From positions 39,950 to 103,949 of the forward strand of contig JALOBN010000003.1 of NCBI GenBank assembly GCA_023228245.1: DNA of 64,000 bases, given 5' to 3'. The translations under genes and the position numbers were made by a program. Position 1 is the first letter of the stretch. Each line of letters starts with the position of its first letter. Below the pieces are notes generated by a model that was given only the letters and a program-made list of their open reading frames with translations, searched no databases and was not told the DNA's origin. Of the stretch, positions 60,198-64,000 are shown in pieces. This stretch comes from Candidatus Pacearchaeota archaeon (GTDB lineage: Archaea > Nanoarchaeota > Nanoarchaeia > Pacearchaeales > GW2011-AR1).

Positions 60198-61046
60198 ATG
60201 AAAAGAGGAATTTCAACATTAATATTACTATTATTACTAGTAGGATTTGTAAGTGCAGAATGTTCTTTATCAATTACAAAAGTAAATCAAAACCCCGTTG
60301 AAGCAAATCCCGGAGAAACGGTAAGCGTCCGTTTCAAAATTGACGGAATTTCAAACTCACAATGCGGAACAATTCAGTTTGAACTAAAAGAAAGTTACCC
60401 ATTCACCGTCGACCCAGAATCAACAAATCCTATAATAATAAAATCAGGAACATCTTCAGATTCTGACGCTTCATATTATTTAGCAACATACAAATTAAGA
60501 ATTGATGACAGTGCATTAGACGGCGAAACAGAAATAGAAACAGAATATACAATTCTCCCATCGACAGTTGGAAAAATAAATAAATTTAACATCACAGTAA
60601 AAGATACACAAGCAGATTTTGAAATTTCTGTAAAAGATTATAACGCAGCCACAAAAGCAATAACTTTCGAAATTTTAAATATTGAAGATGTTGATGTTGA
60701 AGCATTAACAATAGAAATCCCAAAACAAAATAATACAGAAATAAAAGGTGCGAACAGAGTTATCGTTGGAAATTTGGACTCAAACGAATACACAACAGCA
60801 GATTTCGAAGGAACATTAAACGACGGCGAGATAACATTAACAATTATTTACACAGATTCAGTAAATGTCCGAAGACAAATTAATAAAACAATAAATTTTA
60901 ATTCAAGTTATTTTACAGATTTAGCAAGAGACCAAACTTCACAACCTTGGTGGCTTTACATTTTAATTCTTGTAGCAGTTGGATGGTTTGTTTGGAGAAA
61001 ATATAAGAAACACAAACTGAAAAAGAAATTACAACATCACGGATAA
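60198..61046 (+). CDS. Secreted, membrane-anchored CARDB/NEW3-like protein (paralogue)
   Basis: 282 residues. Signal peptide (about 1-20, ends 'VSAEC'), two Ig/CARDB-like domains, a membrane helix (about 248-265) and a basic tail ('RKYKKHKLKKKLQHHG'). It is a clear paralogue of the 47596-48564 protein in domain order and motif ('IVGNLDSNEYTTADF' against 'MVGNLDAGDYTIVSF'). It faces the second permease pair (61341-63791) and may serve it. Strand is opposite to those permeases. Confidence 0.75.
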   Translation: MKRGISTLILLLLLVGFVSAECSLSITKVNQNPVEANPGETVSVRFKIDGISNSQCGTIQFELKESYPFTVDPESTNPIIIKSGTSSDSDASYYLATYKLRIDDSALDGETEIETEYTILPSTVGKINKFNITVKDTQADFEISVKDYNAATKAITFEILNIEDVDVEALTIEIPKQNNTEIKGANRVIVGNLDSNEYTTADFEGTLNDGEITLTIIYTDSVNVRRQINKTINFNSSYFTDLARDQTSQPWWLYILILVAVGWFVWRKYKKHKLKKKLQHHG

Positions 61047-61090
61047 AAATAAAAAAGTAAAAAATTAAAGAATTCTTTTTAACATTAAAA

Positions 61091-61156
61091 TTATAATCTT
61101 AAAATTCCGATTATAAAAGCAATTGTCAAGATAATATCAATTAATAATTCATCCAT
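61091..61156 (-). CDS. Single-helix membrane peptide (21 aa)
   Basis: ATG 61154-61156, TAA 61091-61093. The product is one hydrophobic helix ('MDELLIDIILTIAFIIGILR'). An archaeal Shine-Dalgarno GGTGA lies about 6 bases before the ATG. It is downstream of the permease and its terminator hairpin, on the same strand. Small enough to be chance, but the ribosome site supports it. Confidence 0.35.
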   Translation of the reverse strand: MDELLIDIILTIAFIIGILRL

Positions 61157-61318
61157 TTTTATTCACCGTCCTGAAAAAAAAACTTCTAAAGCGAAGTGTA
61201 TATGTTTGAATTTCTTGATTCATTGTAGAATATTTTGTTTCTTCTATTTTATAAATAGGGCTTATACTTTTAAGAAAATTGTTACAGGTAGTTTTCCCTC
61301 GGTTTTCTACCAGGTTAG

Positions 61319-61339
61319 GTTCTTTTTTCAAAAGAACCC
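61319..61339 (-). terminator. Hairpin after the second FtsX-like permease
   Basis: GGTTCTTTT (61319-61327) pairs with AAAAGAACC (61331-61339) around TTC. On the minus strand it is followed by TAACCTGGTAGAAAACCG, which is close to the sequence after the hairpin near base 1-50. Confidence 0.55.
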
Positions 61340-61340
61340 A

Positions 61341-62534
61341 CTACTCATATCTCAAAGTTTCAACCGGATTTGTTCTCGACGCTTTTACTGCTGGAATAAC
61401 TCCAGAAATCGCACCAGTTATAACTGCAAATAAAATACAGCCTGCAAATAAACTAAATGAGAAATAAGGACTCAAAAAACTATAACCTAAAGTTTCAAGA
61501 ATTTGTCCCCCAATAAATGATAACAGCCATCCGAAAAAAACACCAATACATCCTGCAAGAAATCCTAAGAACGCACTTTCAAAAAGGAAAATTCCCAAAA
61601 CTTCTGCATTCGTTCCGCCAATAGATTTGATAATTCCAATTTCTTTTTTTCTTTCAAGAACAGAAGTAATCATTGTGTTCGCAGTATTTATCGACGATAC
61701 AAGAATAGAAATTGATGCAATGATAATAATAAAACCAATAACAACGTCGAGAATAACAGTATAAGTTTCCATCATGTCTTCAAAAGTCTGTGCGTAAAAA
61801 TCTTCTTTACCTTCTTCAAGCCCTCTTTCATTTCTAAGATTTCTCTCAACATTATCTACGACAACATCCATTTTCGAAACGTCGGCTTCTGCAATAATCC
61901 AGTTGTAAGTGATATTATCTCCGAAAAGTTCTTTCATCATATCATTCGTAACATAAATCTGTGCATCATCCTGCGGATTTCCAACAGAGTCGTAAAAACC
62001 AATTATTTTAAAATCTCTGCCATTGATTTCTATATTCTGATTAAGTCCATAACCTTTCGAAAATATTTTATCTGGAATTAAATAATTATATCCTACAACA
62101 ACTCCCGTATCTCCTGCTTTCAATTCTCTTCCTTCTAAAATATTTAAATTAGACATTTCAAGAACAAGTGGATTAGCGGGGTCATAAGCAATTAAATAAG
62201 TGTAAGCAATTTTTTTATCTTTTTTCACTTCAACAGTTTTAAAATAAACTCCTGTCGCATCATAAACTCCCGACGTCGATTTAACTGCATCAACATCATC
62301 GTCGTCAAATGAAAAAGTGGTATCGCTAAATCCAGAGCCCTTTGACTGAATTAAAATTTTATTAACCGAAGAACCTGACGAAACCTCGTCGATATAATTA
62401 TACAAACCGATACCAAAACTTACAAAAATAAAAATTGTAGTAATTCCTAGCATGATAGAAAAAATTGTAAACGCACTTCGTGTTTTCCGATTCTTCAAAT
62501 TCCTCAAAGAATATTTTATAGATTCTTTAGTCAT
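61341..62534 (-). CDS. FtsX/MacB-like ABC permease
   Basis: 397 residues from 'MTKESIKYSLRNLKNRKTRS', chosen because GGAGG lies just before this ATG. One N-terminal helix (about 20-42), an external domain (43-260) and three C-terminal helices (about 265-287, 318-340, 355-385). Ends 'VKASRTNPVETLRYE'. It lies 45 bases after a second permease on the same strand, so this module is a heterodimeric LolC/LolE-like pair. Substrate unknown. Confidence 0.88.
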   Translation of the reverse strand: MTKESIKYSLRNLKNRKTRSAFTIFSIMLGITTIFIFVSFGIGLYNYIDEVSSGSSVNKILIQSKGSGFSDTTFSFDDDDVDAVKSTSGVYDATGVYFKTVEVKKDKKIAYTYLIAYDPANPLVLEMSNLNILEGRELKAGDTGVVVGYNYLIPDKIFSKGYGLNQNIEINGRDFKIIGFYDSVGNPQDDAQIYVTNDMMKELFGDNITYNWIIAEADVSKMDVVVDNVERNLRNERGLEEGKEDFYAQTFEDMMETYTVILDVVIGFIIIIASISILVSSINTANTMITSVLERKKEIGIIKSIGGTNAEVLGIFLFESAFLGFLAGCIGVFFGWLLSFIGGQILETLGYSFLSPYFSFSLFAGCILFAVITGAISGVIPAVKASRTNPVETLRYE

Positions 62535-62579
62535 TGGTTCCTCCAATGAATATTGTAAATTTTATATTTACATTTCCAA

Positions 62580-63791
62580 TCATGAGTTACTCAACGCCTG
62601 AACAGGATTTTGTTTGGCTGCTTTCATCGCAGGAAAAACTCCTGCTAGCGAACCTATTAAAAAACTTCCAAATAAAGAAAAGAAAATTAGAGAGAAACTT
62701 ATTTGCGGTTGTGTATCTGAACCTAAGAAACTATTTAATAAAATTGTCCCAATATATCCGAGAGCAACACCGAGAAGAACTCCAATTCCTCCGCCGATAA
62801 ATCCCAAAAATCCAGATTCAATAAAAAATTGGGCAAAGATCTGCGAGTTCTTCGCACCGACGGATTTCATAATTCCAATTTCTTTTCTTCTTTCTAAAAC
62901 CGAAGTGAACATTGTATTTACAATTCCAACAACACCAATAACAATTGAAATCGACGCAATGATAATAACAAAAGCTTGAATCGCACCAAGAATTTGATTT
63001 ATTTGTTCAAGTGAGGATTCGGGAGTTGAAACCGAAAAATCCTCGCTGCCCACTTCAACGTCTCTTCTTTCTCTTAATAATTTTTCAATATCACTTTTCG
63101 CTTTGTCCATCAAATCTTTATTTTTAACTTTCACCGTGATGGTATCCACAACATCTCCTTGATTAGAAATACTCTCCAAATCCGCATCAGACATAAAAAC
63201 TATTCCATCACTGATAAAACTCCCTGTTTTTTTTAGAATACCAACAACTTCAAAAGTTCTATTATTAATCAAAACTTTTTTTCCAGGAACAATCGTTCTT
63301 TCAAAACCATTAGTTTTCCCGTCGTAAAAACTTGCACCCAAAACAATTTTTCCAGAATCCCCCTCCTTCAATAATCGCCCGTATTCGGCTTCAAATTCAC
63401 TGATTTCATAATATTCTTTGTAATATTCCACATCAACAGAAGAGACAGAACCAACAACCAAAATATTATTGTATTCTAATTTTCCTGTTGCAGTATTTTC
63501 TCCGAATGCATAATCTACAGATGTAAGTCCGTTAATTGCACGCACATCATTTTCAGTCAGAGGATTCACAACATCAGAACCAGACGACCCGTAATTTAAC
63601 CCTCCAGCTTGAACAGTTATCACTTCTGTCGAACTAACACCAAATTGAGACATAACCGCAGCATTTAATCCATTCCCTAAACTAATTAACGAAACAACTG
63701 CCATTATACCAATACAAATGCCAAGTAAAGTAAGCCAGCTTCTAATTCCTTTTCGTTTTAAATTTCTTAATGCAAATAAAAAATAATTCAT
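62580..63791 (-). CDS. FtsX/MacB-like ABC permease
   Basis: 403 residues. Same layout as its neighbour: N-terminal helix (about 18-40), a large external beta domain (41-275) and three C-terminal helices with 'KEIGIMKSVGAKNSQIFAQF' in the cytoplasmic coupling region near 307-326. It follows the ATPase gene by 3 bases. Ends 'AAKQNPVQALSNS'. It differs enough from the downstream permease to form a heterodimer. Confidence 0.88.
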   Translation of the reverse strand: MNYFLFALRNLKRKGIRSWLTLLGICIGIMAVVSLISLGNGLNAAVMSQFGVSSTEVITVQAGGLNYGSSGSDVVNPLTENDVRAINGLTSVDYAFGENTATGKLEYNNILVVGSVSSVDVEYYKEYYEISEFEAEYGRLLKEGDSGKIVLGASFYDGKTNGFERTIVPGKKVLINNRTFEVVGILKKTGSFISDGIVFMSDADLESISNQGDVVDTITVKVKNKDLMDKAKSDIEKLLRERRDVEVGSEDFSVSTPESSLEQINQILGAIQAFVIIIASISIVIGVVGIVNTMFTSVLERRKEIGIMKSVGAKNSQIFAQFFIESGFLGFIGGGIGVLLGVALGYIGTILLNSFLGSDTQPQISFSLIFFSLFGSFLIGSLAGVFPAMKAAKQNPVQALSNS

Positions 63792-63794
63792 TAT

Positions 63795-64000
63795 TTAGTC
63801 TCCTTTCCAATCCTTAACTTTTTTCATACTCTTGCTATCCTTCGTCGTGACTTTTTGAATTTTCCCGTCTTTAAGCCAATAAACAATTTGGGCATATTCT
63901 TTCGCGAGTTCAGGTGAGTGTGTAACCATAACAATTGTCTTTCCTTCTTTGGGTAATTTTTCCAAATGTTCCATAACAATTTCTCCTGTTTTTGTATCAA
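63795..64000 (-). CDS. ABC transporter ATP-binding protein, C-terminal end only
   Basis: The window begins inside this gene. The visible end reads 'DTKTGEIVMEHLEKLPKEGK' then 'TIVMVTHSPELAKEYAQIV', the D-loop/H-loop region of LolD/MacB-type export ATPases. TAA is at 63795-63797, 3 bases before the permease ATG. It powers the permease pair downstream. Confidence 0.85.
   Translation of the reverse strand, partial: DTKTGEIVMEHLEKLPKEGKTIVMVTHSPELAKEYAQIVYWLKDGKIQKVTTKDSKSMKKVKDWKGD

Noticed and set aside
61149..61331. 60-codon minus-strand frame
   Set aside because: It overlaps the terminator hairpin of the permease, and its composition is unlike its neighbours.
1..64000. CRISPR arrays, insertion sequences, replication origins
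   Set aside because: No spaced direct-repeat arrays, transposase or terminal inverted repeats, or Orc1/Cdc6-type origin features were seen.

Overview
This window looks like a chromosome segment from a small-genome, AT-rich archaeon of the DPANN group (Pacearchaeota/Woesearchaeota-like). The information-processing genes are archaeal: ribosomal proteins L10e, L35Ae and S10, a group II chaperonin (thermosome), aIF5B, an archaeal-type GluRS, a COG1107 RecJ-like DHH/OB protein, a PC4-family coactivator and a class III signal-peptide pilin. Promoters are archaeal TATA boxes about 25-28 bases ahead of ATG codons, so many mRNAs look leaderless. Five tRNA genes are present (His, Val, Gly, Tyr, Asp). 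I see no rRNA, CRISPR array or insertion sequence. The lineage is an inference from gene content.

Layout. 0-17 kb: a phosphatase-like gene, tRNA-His, an MFS transporter, a U32 protein, a pilin, a GluRS lacking its anticodon-binding domain, a cluster of uncharacterised proteins (5.6-10.3 kb) with a TIM-barrel protein and a nucleotidyltransferase, a ribosomal-protein/tRNA-methyltransferase stretch, a second nucleotidyltransferase, a cation exchanger and two tRNAs. 17-33 kb: transport and many cell-surface proteins (a possible beta-barrel protein, an Ig-like surface protein, a matrixin metalloprotease, a membrane-anchored lipase-like hydrolase), the thermosome, a CBS protein, a permuted GTPase and a frameshifted PAS protein.

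34.8-44.0 kb: an integrated element. Its ends are a 15-bp direct repeat of the tRNA-Asp 3' end (34838-34852 and 44012-44026), and it carries a tyrosine recombinase. Its cargo includes a Kiwa-like pair (four-helix membrane protein plus DUF4868-like protein), an ABC-type ATPase fused to a TOPRIM-like domain with an unknown partner, an EVE-like/HNH endonuclease and several small DNA-binding regulators. The pentamer CGACG/CGTCG, common elsewhere, is absent from about 32.5 to 45.3 kb, which covers the element and both flanks.

44-51.7 kb: a second beta-barrel-like protein, SerRS, and a MacB/LolCD-like ABC export cluster. Three copies of the palindrome TGGAC-N5-GTCCA sit in the promoters of its transcription units. 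Next to it is a seven-helix membrane protein translationally coupled to an SSO10a-like winged-helix protein, the obvious candidate regulator. 51.7-60 kb: S10, a cyclophilin, PC4 behind a small upstream ORF, a thioredoxin/CcdA-like pair, a structured RNA with its own promoter, a Dph2 fragment, an MFS transporter, a second RNA with two competing 3' pairing arms, aIF5B and the DHH protein. 60-64 kb: a second ABC export module with two FtsX-like permeases and the end of an ATPase.

All assignments come from reading the sequence and recalling motifs. No database search was run.
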